Of a DNA stretch of 21,229 nucleotides, positions 1-7,595 are shown one piece after another (the stretch's first letter is position 1; each line of letters opens with the position of its first letter). This DNA comes from Ktedonobacterales bacterium (GTDB lineage: Bacteria > Chloroflexota > Ktedonobacteria > Ktedonobacterales > JADMIN01), in contig JAICVT010000029.1 of assembly GCA_025935235.1 (NCBI GenBank), positions 1 to 21,229 on the forward strand. The letters run 5' to 3'. The translations under genes and the position numbers were made by a program. The notes under the pieces are model-generated. The model was not told where the DNA came from and ran no database searches. It saw nothing but the letters and a program-made list of their open reading frames with translations.

Positions 1-10
1 GAAGCTAGCC

Positions 11-1021
11 GTGAAGATTGTAACCTATCTGCCGAAGGACGCCCCAGCCCACAGCGAGGGCCGCGCCGGGCTGCTGCATGATGATGTGATTCTCGATCTG
101 GCCGCGCTGGGCGCGTGGGCCACGCGCAACGGCGTGGCGGCAGGCGCAAAGCTGCCGGATTCGACGCTGGCGCTGCTGCGGCTGGGGCCGGTGGGCATGG
201 ATGTCGCGCGCGAGGCGCTGGCGCTGGCGGCCAAAGCGCGCCCCGACGATCTGCGCGCCGAGGCTGGTCTGGCGCACGCCATGAGCGAGACGAAGCTGCG
301 CTCGCCCGTGCCGGAGCCGCCCTCCGTGCGCGACTTCTACGCCTTCGAGCAGCATGTCAAGGCCGCGCGCGCGAAACGCGGCGTGGGGATGATCCCGGAG
401 TGGTACGAGATTCCCGTCTTCTACTTCTCCAACGCTTCGGCGGTCTACGGCACGGATGAGGATATTCCCTATCCGCGGCTCAGCCAGGAGCTGGATTTCG
501 AGCTGGAGGTGGCCGCCGTCATCGGCCAGGCAGGCGCCGACATCCACGCCGACGACGCGCCCAACTACATCGCGGGCTACATGGTGATGAACGATTGGAG
601 CGCGCGCGACCTCCAGCGCCACGAGATGAAGATGAACCTCGGCCCGGCCAAGGGCAAAGATTTCGCCACCTCGCTCGGTCCGTGGCTCGTCACACCCGAC
701 GAGCTGGACGACCGCCGCAGCGGCTCCGGCAAAGACGAGCGCTACGATCTGCCAATCACCGGCGCCATCAACGGCGATGAGCTGGCGCACGCCAACCTCA
801 AGGACCTCTATTTCACCTTCCCGCAGATGATCGAGCGCGCCTCGCAGCATGTGCGCTTGCGCCCCGGCGACATCATCGGCTCTGGCACGGTTGGCACCGG
901 CTGCATCCTGGAGCTGGGAACTGAGCGCCACCGCTGGCTGCAACCCGGCGATGTCTGCGAAATGAGCGTCGAGCGGCTCGGCGCGCTGCGCAACCGCATC
1001 GTCGAGTCGCCCACCCGCTAG
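11..1021 (+). CDS. Fumarylacetoacetate hydrolase (FAH) family protein
   Basis: A 336-residue protein starting at a GTG (MKIVTY..., a usual opening for this family). The FAH C-terminal fold runs from about residue 100 to the end. Visible are DFYAFEQHV (108-116), the metal-ligand pattern DFELE (E164, E166), D195 in NDWSARD, the lysine pair in AKGKDF (213-218) and the late GTVGTGC turn. Family members cleave carbon-carbon bonds of acylpyruvates or fumarylacetoacetate, or act as hydratases or decarboxylases in aromatic and amino acid breakdown, using a divalent metal. The exact substrate cannot be read from sequence. The two downstream plus-strand genes include an amidohydrolase, which fits a catabolic cluster, although a repeat element separates them. 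The frame is open to the window edge, but the start matches family N-termini. Family call firm, function general. Confidence 0.9.
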   Translation: MKIVTYLPKDAPAHSEGRAGLLHDDVILDLAALGAWATRNGVAAGAKLPDSTLALLRLGPVGMDVAREALALAAKARPDDLRAEAGLAHAMSETKLRSPVPEPPSVRDFYAFEQHVKAARAKRGVGMIPEWYEIPVFYFSNASAVYGTDEDIPYPRLSQELDFELEVAAVIGQAGADIHADDAPNYIAGYMVMNDWSARDLQRHEMKMNLGPAKGKDFATSLGPWLVTPDELDDRRSGSGKDERYDLPITGAINGDELAHANLKDLYFTFPQMIERASQHVRLRPGDIIGSGTVGTGCILELGTERHRWLQPGDVCEMSVERLGALRNRIVESPTR

Positions 1022-1037
1022 CGACCGCCCGCCGCTT

Positions 1038-1061
1038 CCTCTCCCGCAATACGGAGGAGGA
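1038..1061 (+). repeat. Decayed copy of dispersed G-rich palindrome
   Basis: A short stretch with the left arm CCTCTCCCGC followed by a changed right arm (GGAGGAGG). It resembles the element at 1075-1115 immediately downstream but has lost the long G-tracts. It is probably a degenerate or partial second copy inserted in tandem. Confidence 0.4.
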
Positions 1062-1074
1062 TGGCCTTGTAGCT

Positions 1075-1115
1075 CCCCTCTCCCGCAAAGCGGGGGAGGG
1101 GCTGGGGGTGGGGGC
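1075..1115 (+). repeat. Dispersed G-rich palindromic repeat, copy 1
   Basis: CCCCTCTCCCGC, a three-base AAA loop and GCGGGGGAGGGG make a 12-bp stem with one G:T-type mismatch. CTGGGGGTGGGGGC follows. Four G-tracts (1092-1096, 1098-1101, 1104-1108, 1110-1114) could form a G-quadruplex on the plus strand. Near-identical elements lie at 2989-3029 and 12189-12227. This one sits between the FAH gene and the DinB-like gene. Confidence 0.8.
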
Positions 1116-1143
1116 TTCCCTACCACGAAGGAGATCACCCGCC

Positions 1144-1668
1144 ATGCCGATGCCCACGCCGCCCGGTCCCGGCGAGGAGCCGACCACCGAGTCCGAGCTG
1201 TATCGCTACCACTTCCGCCGTCTCATCACCTGGTATCTGGAGGCGCTCGATCCACTGCCCGCTGAAGCCTTCACCTGGGCGCCGCCCAGGAGCGAGATGA
1301 ATTCGCTGGCGGCGATCTGCTCGCACGCCATCGGCTCGTCAGAGTGGTGGACGCTGAGCTGCGTCGGCGATGGGCCGCTGGAGCGCGACCGCGACGCCGA
1401 ATTCACCGCGCCCACGCCGCCGTGGAGCGCGATGCGCGAGCGCTTCAAGCAGTGGTTGGCCGATGTGGACGCGCTGTTGACGCCGATGACTACCGAGCAG
1501 TTTCAGGCCATCAGCAGGCATCCAGCGGGCGACCGCATGAATCGCCGCTGCCTGACGCACACCATCGAGCATCTGGGGCTACATCTGGGCCATATCGAAC
1601 TGACGATTGACTGGTGGAAGGCGACCCACGAGACGTCAGCCGGAGCTTCAGCCGGAGCGTCAGCATGA
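1144..1668 (+). CDS. DinB-like four-helix protein (putative metal-dependent)
   Basis: A 174-residue protein. The ATG at 1144 is chosen because AAGGAG (1128-1133) lies 10 bases upstream; an in-frame start at 1108 would fall inside the repeat element. The sequence is all-helical and fits the DinB/YfiT superfamily: the first histidine is in SHAIGSSEWW (H61), and the last helix has THTIEHLGLHLGHIELT with H143, H147 and H150. In this family three histidines bind a divalent metal, and members include thiol-dependent transferases and maleylpyruvate isomerase-type enzymes. The latter would fit the neighbouring FAH gene, since both act on ring-cleavage products, but this is inference. Its TGA overlaps the next gene's ATG as ATGA, so the two are translationally coupled. 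The C-terminus ends in a small Ala/Gly/Ser repeat. Confidence 0.78.
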   Translation: MPMPTPPGPGEEPTTESELYRYHFRRLITWYLEALDPLPAEAFTWAPPRSEMNSLAAICSHAIGSSEWWTLSCVGDGPLERDRDAEFTAPTPPWSAMRERFKQWLADVDALLTPMTTEQFQAISRHPAGDRMNRRCLTHTIEHLGLHLGHIELTIDWWKATHETSAGASAGASA

Positions 1669-2513
1669 TCGTTGACTTCCATACCCATATCTTCCCGCCA
1701 GAGATGATCGCGCGGCGCGCGGACTACGCCGCGCGCGACCCGTGGTTCGCCGAGCTGTATGGCGACCCGCGCGCCAGGATGGCCGACGCCGATCAGCTGG
1801 TGGCGGCGATGGACGAGGCGGGTGTGGACCACGCCGTCACCTTCTCATTCGGCTGGAGTGATGCCGGGCTGATCGAGGAGAGCAATCGCTATGTCGCCGA
1901 GGCGGTGGCGCGCCATCCGGGCAGGCTGACGGGGCTGGCGGTGCTTCAGCCGCTGGCCGGCGCGCGCGCCGTGGCCGAGATCGAGCGCTGCGCGCGGGCC
2001 GGGCTGCGCGGCGTGGGCGAGCTGATGCCCCACGGCCAGGGCTACTCGCTCGGCGACCTGCGCGTCATGGCGCCGATCGCCGAAGCCTGCCTGGCGCTCG
2101 ACCTCTTTCTGCTGACGCACGCCAGCGAGCCAGTCGGGCATAGCTATCGTGGCAAGGGCAATGTCAGCCCGCAGGATCTGGCGACCTTCCTGTTGGCCTT
2201 CCCGCATCTGCGGGTGGTGGCGGCGCACTGGGGCGGCGGCTTTCCCTTCTACGAGCTGATGCCCGAGGTCCACGCCGCCAGCGCCAACCTGTGGTACGAC
2301 TCCGCCGCCTCGCTCTATCTTTACCGGCCGGAGGTCTTCGCCACGGTCGCCTCCATCGCGGGAGCCGACAAGCTGCTGTGGGCCAGCGATTATCCGCTGC
2401 TCAGCCATCCGCGCATGCTGGCCTACGCCCGCGCCGCCGGGCTGAACGCCGCGACCCTCGCCGCCGCGCTCGGCGGCAACGCGGCGCGCTTCCTGGGGCT
2501 GGCGCAGGCGTAG
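1665..2513 (+). CDS. Amidohydrolase family 2 (TIM-barrel metal-dependent hydrolase/decarboxylase)
   Basis: A 282-residue protein starting at the ATG of the ATGA overlap with the DinB-like gene. It opens MIVDFHTHIF, with H6 and H8 as the HxH metal motif at the end of strand 1. Further ligand candidates are H152 (LLTHASEP), H188 (VAAHWGGG) and D242 (LLWASDYP), in the order expected for the amidohydrolase superfamily, Pfam Amidohydro_2 group. That group contains ACMSD-type decarboxylases and lactone hydrolases acting on aromatic or sugar-acid intermediates. Length is normal. No signal peptide is seen, so it is cytoplasmic. Together with the FAH-family and DinB-like genes it suggests degradation of a carboxylic or ring-cleavage compound; the substrate is unknown. 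Confidence 0.88.
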   Translation: MIVDFHTHIFPPEMIARRADYAARDPWFAELYGDPRARMADADQLVAAMDEAGVDHAVTFSFGWSDAGLIEESNRYVAEAVARHPGRLTGLAVLQPLAGARAVAEIERCARAGLRGVGELMPHGQGYSLGDLRVMAPIAEACLALDLFLLTHASEPVGHSYRGKGNVSPQDLATFLLAFPHLRVVAAHWGGGFPFYELMPEVHAASANLWYDSAASLYLYRPEVFATVASIAGADKLLWASDYPLLSHPRMLAYARAAGLNAATLAAALGGNAARFLGLAQA

Positions 2514-2520
2514 ATCAGCC

Positions 2521-2922
2521 TCACAGCAGCCCGCGCAGATACGCGCCGACGAAGAGCGCGTAGCTCAGCGGGATCGCCAGGCTGACCGCGCAGAGGGCGA
2601 CGCCGAGCAGCGCGGCATAGGATGCCCGCGCGCGGCGCACCGTGGCGCAGGCGCACGCCAGCCCGGCAATCGCCAGCGGCCCGCCGAGCAGGAGCATCGC
2701 CGCTATGACGACCGTAGATGGGCCGTAGCGCAGCAGCAGCTCGGCGTACCAACGGCTGGGCGAGGGAACCACCGCCGAGAGCGCCGCCAGCGCCTCCAGG
2801 TCGAGGCTCATCACGCCCAGGATCACGCTGATCCACGCCAGCCGTCGCGCGACCGCAGACGTCTGGCTCACGCGCCGGACGAGGCCGCTCGCGCCGCTTC
2901 CATTCAGCGCCGTCAACGACAT
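2521..2922 (-). CDS. Small integral membrane protein of unknown function
   Basis: A 133-residue protein that I do not recognise. The ATG at 2922 is chosen because GGAGGAGACGG lies just upstream on the minus strand; longer in-frame extensions run into the repeat element at 2989-3029. Three hydrophobic segments are visible (about residues 26-50, 70-93 and 101-128). The N-terminus is polar and Ser/Gly/Arg-containing, and a Pro/Trp-containing loop follows segment 1. Arg-rich connections (VRRAR) suggest inside-facing loops. It is convergent with the amidohydrolase, with only seven bases between the stops. Its layout resembles small DUF-type membrane proteins, but no specific family is claimed. Confidence 0.65.
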   Translation of the reverse strand: MSLTALNGSGASGLVRRVSQTSAVARRLAWISVILGVMSLDLEALAALSAVVPSPSRWYAELLLRYGPSTVVIAAMLLLGGPLAIAGLACACATVRRARASYAALLGVALCAVSLAIPLSYALFVGAYLRGLL

Positions 2923-2988
2923 GGCTCCGTCTCCTCCGCTCAGGCGAACAGGGTGGCTCATCCCCGCTGGATGTCGTGAACTCCAAAG

Positions 2989-3029
2989 CCCCTCTCCCGC
3001 CTCGGCGGGGGAAGGGTTGGGGTGGGGGC
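2989..3029 (+). repeat. Dispersed G-rich palindromic repeat, copy 2
   Basis: CCCCTCTCCCGC, loop CTC, then GGCGGGGGAAGGG and TTGGGGTGGGGGC. It has the same orientation and layout as copies at 1075-1115 and 12189-12227. It lies just upstream of the small membrane protein gene, in the 235-base gap 2923-3157. I see no gene or clear promoter in the rest of that gap. Confidence 0.8.
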
Positions 3030-3157
3030 GCGCCACTCGCGCCGCACGATCTCCGCTCCAACGAAGTTCGTATCATGCGCCGATAGCGCACATCGAAGGC
3101 CAACGTGACTGCGCTAGCCCCGCGTGCGCCCGGTTCGCGCGGCGCGGGCGCCACCGC

Positions 3158-3910
3158 TCAGAGTATGCCGCCATTCACCAGCAGAACCAGCACGACCACC
3201 AGGATGATGACGCCGATCACCACTAGCGGGCCAACCGCCGCGTTGTAGCGCGGCGCCCCGGCGGATTTCGCCGCATCGGCCACGCTCGTGGGCGCGGCAG
3301 CGGTCGCCACGGGCGACATCACCGCGACAGGCGCCGCAGCGGCCAGCGGCGCGACGGCGGCCAGCGTCTCGGCCGATGGCTCGGCGGCAGGCTCAGCGGG
3401 CGCAGGTTCCTCGGCCATCGGAGCAGGCTCCTCGGCGGGCGCAGCCTCAGTGGCTACTGGAGCCTCCTCGGCGACAGGCTCCTCAGTCATTGGAGCGGAA
3501 TCCTCGGCCACCGGAACCTCCTCGGCGACGAACACTTCCTCAGCCACTGGAGCGTCCTCGATCACCGGAACCTCTTCAGGCGCTGGCGCCTCTTCGATGG
3601 CCGCCATCTCTTCGACCACTGCTGTCTCTTCAGCGGGCGCCTCGGCCACCGGAGGATCCTCGGCAGGATCCTCGACCATTGGCGCGTCCTCGGCGGGCGG
3701 ATCGGCTGGCGCTGCTTCTGCCTCTGCCATCGGCTCGGGCGCTGGCTCCTCGGCGGCCATCGCCGCCATCGCGGGCGCGGCCTCAGCGGGAGATGGCTCA
3801 GCGGGAGCGCTGGCGATCGCGGTCGCGTGGGGCAGGCCGCACGAAACGCAATAGGCGACTCCCTCGCGCAGAGTCGCTCCACAGGCGGGGCATCGTTCTG
3901 GCTCTGCCAT
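3158..3910 (-). CDS. Zinc-ribbon, Ala/Glu/Pro-rich, C-terminally membrane-anchored protein
   Basis: A 250-residue protein. The start at 3910 is supported by GAGGAGGT about ten bases upstream. Residues 1-30 hold a compact zinc ribbon, CPAC-x10-CVSC (C7, C10, C21, C24). Residues 35-200 are a very acidic, low-complexity stalk of imperfect repeats such as VAEE(A/V), APAEEP and VIEDAP. Residues 200-225 are Ala/Val-rich. The protein ends in one hydrophobic segment (about 227-248) followed by NGGIL, so it looks tail-anchored with the zinc ribbon in the cytoplasm. Zinc-ribbon plus membrane-anchor layouts are common in proteins that sit beside Ser/Thr kinases, and one is transcribed divergently here. 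Function unknown; it might serve as a membrane scaffold or kinase substrate. Confidence 0.75.
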   Translation of the reverse strand: MAEPERCPACGATLREGVAYCVSCGLPHATAIASAPAEPSPAEAAPAMAAMAAEEPAPEPMAEAEAAPADPPAEDAPMVEDPAEDPPVAEAPAEETAVVEEMAAIEEAPAPEEVPVIEDAPVAEEVFVAEEVPVAEDSAPMTEEPVAEEAPVATEAAPAEEPAPMAEEPAPAEPAAEPSAETLAAVAPLAAAAPVAVMSPVATAAAPTSVADAAKSAGAPRYNAAVGPLVVIGVIILVVVLVLLVNGGIL

Positions 3911-4272
3911 CGTTCAGGTACCTCCTCGGACGAATGTACGCGAATGGCGCGCAATGATGGGCGCGCGGGTAGTGATGTGGGTGGAGATGGGACATTGCGC
4001 TCATCACCAATCCCCATCAGTGTATACGAATGAACCGGACTGTGTCATCACCTGTTCTCGCAATGCCGAAAAATTCAGCCGTGGCGCTGGCCGCGAATCG
4101 CATAATCGCCGCCGCGTCCGCCGACTGGCATGGTGGTTGCGCTACCGAACCCCGTGGACGACGCGCGGCGCGACTGCTCAGCAGGACCCCACATGTTCGC
4201 CCGCAAGGAACTCTTATTCTGGCCTGGCGATCAGCTCCTGGAATCCCCCAATCATGCTGGAGGCGCTTCTAT
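3911..4272. other. Divergent intergenic region between zinc-ribbon gene and kinase
   Basis: A 362-base stretch with somewhat lower GC than its surroundings. The kinase frame stays open upstream as far as 4030, but the protein it would add has no family character and lacks a ribosome binding site, so I treat it as non-coding. One possible minus-strand promoter is listed separately. No clear plus-strand promoter for the kinase was found, and no RNA gene was recognised. Confidence 0.6.
4021..4048 (-). promoter_or_regulatory. Possible sigma-70-like promoter for the zinc-ribbon gene
   Basis: Read on the minus strand: ATGACA (4048-4043), a 16-base spacer, then TATACA (4026-4021). These match the sigma-70 boxes at 5/6 and 4/6. 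It would give a leader of about 100 bases before the start at 3910. This is a pattern match only. Confidence 0.35.
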
Positions 4273-5421
4273 ATGACCACAATCGAGGATCGGCGCACGC
4301 AGACCGCCCCCACCCTTGGCCTGCTCGCTCGCCGATATGAGCTGGGGCGCCTGCTGGCCCAGGGCGGCATGGCGACCCTCTGGCGCGGCTGGGATCGCCG
4401 CCTGTGCCGCCCGGTCGCGGTCAAGACGCTGCGTGAGGATGACACAGCCGAGCCAAATGCTCACACTCGCCTGCGCCGCGAGGCGCTCGTCTCGGCGGCG
4501 GTCTCGCATCCCCATATCGTTGAAGTCCACGATCTGATCGAGGTGGATGGTCACCCCTACCTCATCATGGAGCTGGTGGAAGGCGAAGACCTCAAGCGAC
4601 GCATCACCCAGCGCGGCGCGCTCGACCCGCTCGACGCGCTCGACGTGGCGGCGCAGATCTGCCGGGCGCTGGCGGCGGCGCATGAGCGCGAGATCATCCA
4701 CCGCGATGTCAAGCCGCACAACATCCTGCTGACCGCCGATCTGCACGCCAAGCTGACCGACTTTGGTCTGGCGCTCTCACCGCTGGACACAACGCCCGAG
4801 CAGAAGGATATCGTTTTTGGCACGCCTGAATACATGGCGCCCGAGCAGGCGATGGGCGGACGGCTCAGCGCGCAGGTCGATCTCTATGGGCTGGGCGTCA
4901 CGCTCTACGAGGCGCTCAGCGGCGATGCGCCATTCCGTGGCCCCTCGGCGGAAGAGACGATGAAACAGCACATTTCCACGCCCATCACGCCGCTGCGCGC
5001 GCTGCGCCCAGAGCTGCCAGAGCCAATCGAAGAGGTGGTCATGCGGGCGCTGGAGAAGGAGCCAGAGCTGCGCTTCAGCGACGCGCGCGAGATGGAAGAG
5101 GCGCTGGCGCGGGCAGCCTACGCCACGCGGGACGCGCGTGTCGCCTTTGCCATGCCCGACTGGGCGCCGGGCTTCGCGCCGGGCTTCGCGCCGGGCCTCG
5201 CGCTGGGCGCCGCGTCGGGCATCGTCCCTGCCTTCGCGCGAACCGCCCCGCTGGGCGCGCGCATGCGCTTCGCCGCCTACGACAACGATGCGCGGCGCGC
5301 CAGGCGTCCCGCGCGGATGCCCGACGCCTTCTGGGTGCGGCTGCTCTGGGTCATCTTCGCGCTCAACATCATGCTGGCCCTGGCGCTGCTCTGCGCCTTC
5401 GTCCTGCATATGGCGGTGTAG
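4273..5421 (+). CDS. Membrane-anchored Ser/Thr protein kinase (PknB-like)
   Basis: A 382-residue protein. The ATG at 4273 is chosen for CTGGAGG nine bases upstream and because the kinase domain starts at about residue 21. All catalytic motifs are present: a glycine-rich loop LLAQGGMATLWRG (28-39), K51 in VAVK, HRDVKPHN (143-150), DFG (163-165) and GTPEYMAPE (183-191). It is therefore likely active, phosphorylating Ser/Thr of cytoplasmic partners. The domain ends near residue 285. A linker follows with a triplicated APGF-type repeat (DNA repeat at 5166-5201), and one C-terminal membrane helix (about 353-382) ends the protein. No PASTA or other extracellular sensor domain follows the helix. The divergent zinc-ribbon tail-anchored protein is a candidate partner. 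Confidence 0.93.
   Translation: MTTIEDRRTQTAPTLGLLARRYELGRLLAQGGMATLWRGWDRRLCRPVAVKTLREDDTAEPNAHTRLRREALVSAAVSHPHIVEVHDLIEVDGHPYLIMELVEGEDLKRRITQRGALDPLDALDVAAQICRALAAAHEREIIHRDVKPHNILLTADLHAKLTDFGLALSPLDTTPEQKDIVFGTPEYMAPEQAMGGRLSAQVDLYGLGVTLYEALSGDAPFRGPSAEETMKQHISTPITPLRALRPELPEPIEEVVMRALEKEPELRFSDAREMEEALARAAYATRDARVAFAMPDWAPGFAPGFAPGLALGAASGIVPAFARTAPLGARMRFAAYDNDARRARRPARMPDAFWVRLLWVIFALNIMLALALLCAFVLHMAV
5166..5201 (+). repeat. 12-bp tandem repeat within the kinase linker
   Basis: Three consecutive units of GCCGGGCTTCGC (third unit with one change). They encode the repeated APGF/APGL tetrapeptides between the kinase domain and the membrane helix. In-frame copy-number change would only lengthen or shorten the linker. 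Confidence 0.8.
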
Positions 5422-5434
5422 CGGCGCGTCCGCG

Positions 5435-6262
5435 CTACCCGCCTGACCCGCTCAGCGTGACCAACGGCAATTGATCCGGGTCATAGACTCGCCCATCGTC
5501 GCCTACCAGATGATCGCCTCCGTCCGCGCCCGGCACGAGCCAGATGGGATCAGCCGGGAACACTCCACCACCCGTCCAGGCGGCGGTCTGCGGAGCCGCC
5601 GCATCGGCGGGGAAGTAGACGAGCTGTGGCGAGGCTCCGGAGCGCAGCGCGGTGTGATGCTGTGCGCTCACCGCCGCGATCGCCGCTGAAGCCGTGAGGC
5701 TGGCGACCGCCCCATCGGCGTGCGGCTGGCTATAGGTGACGATGGCGACGACCTGGATCGCCGTGCGCGTCGGATTCAACTCAAGCTCGGCGGCGTCGGT
5801 CGCCGAGCCTGAGGCGTCCAGAACGGGCGCGACATAGAAGTCGGGATAGAGGCCCGCTGGCGCACCGGGCGGCTGAACGGCCCGCACGAACACGGGCGCG
5901 CCCAGGCGCGAGAGGTCGGCATGGTCGCCACTCTCCGACTGATCTCCCTGGAACAGACTGCTCTGCCGCGCCGCCGCCAGGATGTCAGCCGCGGCGGTCG
6001 AGCGCAGGGGAATCCACTCACCGGACGCCGCCTGTGTCGTCGGTGTGGCTGACGTCGCTGATGTCGCTGGTTTCGCGCTCGAGCTGGGGCTGGGCTGGCA
6101 TCCCGCCGCCGCGAGCGCGCCAATGACCGCGACGACCGCCAGCCCCAGCAGCAGAAACGACGCATTGCCGAAAACGGCGCTCCAGCCGTTCCACCTGAGG
6201 CCACTCGCCTGAATCGAATGGCGTCGAGCTTTTCTGGAGCGCTGCGTATCTGGCGCTGCCAT
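5435..6262 (-). CDS. Membrane-anchored or lipoprotein extracytoplasmic protein, unknown function
   Basis: About 275 residues; no family recognised. The basic N-terminus (QRSRKARRHS) precedes a hydrophobic segment (about 33-54) ending LAAAGCQPS. Cys55 could be a lipid-attachment site, but the box lacks the usual leucine at -3, so an uncleaved anchor is also possible. A Ser/Thr/Ala-rich linker follows, then a globular domain of about 190 residues with several Tyr/Phe/Pro-rich strands (LYPDFYVAPV, QLVYFPAD, PIWLVPGADGG). Two ATGs exist: 6274, which touches a GAGAGG, and 6262, which has GGTGAT upstream; I take the second. It lies 47 bases downstream of the C39-like gene on the same strand and is probably co-transcribed with it. 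Confidence 0.75.
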   Translation of the reverse strand: MAAPDTQRSRKARRHSIQASGLRWNGWSAVFGNASFLLLGLAVVAVIGALAAAGCQPSPSSSAKPATSATSATPTTQAASGEWIPLRSTAAADILAAARQSSLFQGDQSESGDHADLSRLGAPVFVRAVQPPGAPAGLYPDFYVAPVLDASGSATDAAELELNPTRTAIQVVAIVTYSQPHADGAVASLTASAAIAAVSAQHHTALRSGASPQLVYFPADAAAPQTAAWTGGGVFPADPIWLVPGADGGDHLVGDDGRVYDPDQLPLVTLSGSGG

Positions 6263-6309
6263 TGCAATCACCATCCTCTCTCGCGAGGCCGTGAAGCGCC
6301 CTCACGACT

Positions 6310-7362
6310 CTATGGCGACGTCATCAGGCTGCCGGTTGACCGGTAGGCCCAGTCCGGGCTATATGTGCCATTCGCCCAGTGGTTGTCACGCTGGATCCAG
6401 GTGAACCCGCGATACCAGTGGACGGGGTTGGCGCTGGTTGGCCGGTAGGGGCCGACAGTCGGCTCGACATCGCTCCTGTTCAGCCCATCGCCCCGGCTGT
6501 AGCGGTCGCCATAGTAGAGCGACCAGAGCGAGTAGACCCCGAACGGCGTGCTGAAGTGGCCGCCCGCCCAGGTGGTGTAGGAGACCTGGAAGCGGCTCAC
6601 CGAGGGCCACGCCTGCGGATCGCGATAGACCACGCTGGCGATCTGCGCCGGATAGCTCGTGTAGGGGTTGGTGTAGGTGTAGATGCCTGTCACCAGAACC
6701 GCGTGCAGCCCACCGTTGATGATGACGGTGACTGGCTCATGCCAGGTCCCAAGCGCGCGCGCGACGCTGGTGGTCGCCTGCGCGACCTGCGTGTTGAATG
6801 ACGGTTGCGCGCCGTTCGCGAACTGCCAGCGGTAGATGTAGTTGTGGAAGAAGGTGTTGTTGGGCGTGTAGTTGTAGATCATGTAGGCGATGGAGCGCGG
6901 ATCGGTCCCATAGTCGGGCGCGATGTTCGTGATGCCCGCCTGGGTATTGGTCGGCCTCGCGTAGCCCCAGCGACTCGCGCCGGACCGCTGGTTCGCGCTG
7001 GCGACGCTGCTTTGCGCGCCGCGCCCAGCGAAACGCATGCCCACGCCGTGAACCAGGTCGTCATAGTTCACCGCCGCTTCCGCCGTCTCGATGCCACAAT
7101 AGGGACCAGGGTACTGTGGCCAGATAGACGCAATGGCGGCATTGGTGCGCGCTGTGTCGGCGCCGTAGAACGTGCTCGCGGGTAGCGCTGGGCTAGCCTG
7201 CGCCACCGCGCCAGCCCAGAAAACATCACCGCGCGACGACGAGAGCATCGCTCCCGCGATCAGCAGCAGCGCCAGTGAAAGGTCAAAGGCCAGCCGCTGA
7301 GCGTACCGCAGCGTCCAGCGCTGGTGGATCAAACTCCCGCTCTTCCGCATCGGCTCTGGCAT
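6310..7362 (-). CDS. Secreted papain-fold / C39-like cysteine peptidase homologue
   Basis: A 350-residue protein. The start at 7362 has AAGGAGG eight bases upstream. A basic N-terminus and a hydrophobic stretch (about 25-42) form a signal peptide or anchor, with a possible cleavage near AVAQA. The mature part shows the ordered catalytic set of C39/papain-like folds: Q83 and C89 in PQYPGPYCGIETAE, H220 in INGGLHAVLVTG, and D248 in VVYRDP. After the fold comes a Tyr/Trp-rich C-terminal region (about 255-350) that may bind a surface ligand. It probably cleaves or cross-links a peptide outside the cell, or is a peptidase-like binding protein. The downstream membrane-anchored protein may be its partner. 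The substrate cannot be inferred. The 233-base gap 7363-7595 upstream shows no gene. Confidence 0.75.
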   Translation of the reverse strand: MPEPMRKSGSLIHQRWTLRYAQRLAFDLSLALLLIAGAMLSSSRGDVFWAGAVAQASPALPASTFYGADTARTNAAIASIWPQYPGPYCGIETAEAAVNYDDLVHGVGMRFAGRGAQSSVASANQRSGASRWGYARPTNTQAGITNIAPDYGTDPRSIAYMIYNYTPNNTFFHNYIYRWQFANGAQPSFNTQVAQATTSVARALGTWHEPVTVIINGGLHAVLVTGIYTYTNPYTSYPAQIASVVYRDPQAWPSVSRFQVSYTTWAGGHFSTPFGVYSLWSLYYGDRYSRGDGLNRSDVEPTVGPYRPTSANPVHWYRGFTWIQRDNHWANGTYSPDWAYRSTGSLMTSP

Positions 7363-7595
7363 AGGAATCGCCTCCTTGTCCGCGGAGCGCGATATATGGC
7401 GCGGAGCACGGCCGCGAGCGGAACCGGATGAGCGCGGGGGTCATGCTTGGCTACCTGTCGGCGCCCCGCCTGACACCATACGCGCGCGCCATCTCAACAG
7501 CCTCAAGGCGCACAGGCGCGGCGTCACACGACCGTCTCAATCCAGCGGTCGGCCCGGCGGAAGGGGGCGAATGAGGAATACATCTGGTGGGCGGA

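Noticed and set aside
5..1138. Long minus-strand open frame opposite the FAH gene
   Set aside because: It is antisense to a clear FAH-family gene; its protein lacks family motifs, and its start consists of translated repeat element. High GC produces such shadows.
3288..3854. Ala/Ser/Gly repeat protein on the plus strand
   Set aside because: It is the antisense of the acidic repeat stalk; the minus-strand reading has a zinc ribbon, a membrane helix and a good ribosome site.
4030..4272. N-terminal extension of the kinase
   Set aside because: The extra 81 codons have no kinase-family character, and the ATG at 4273 has a well-placed ribosome site.
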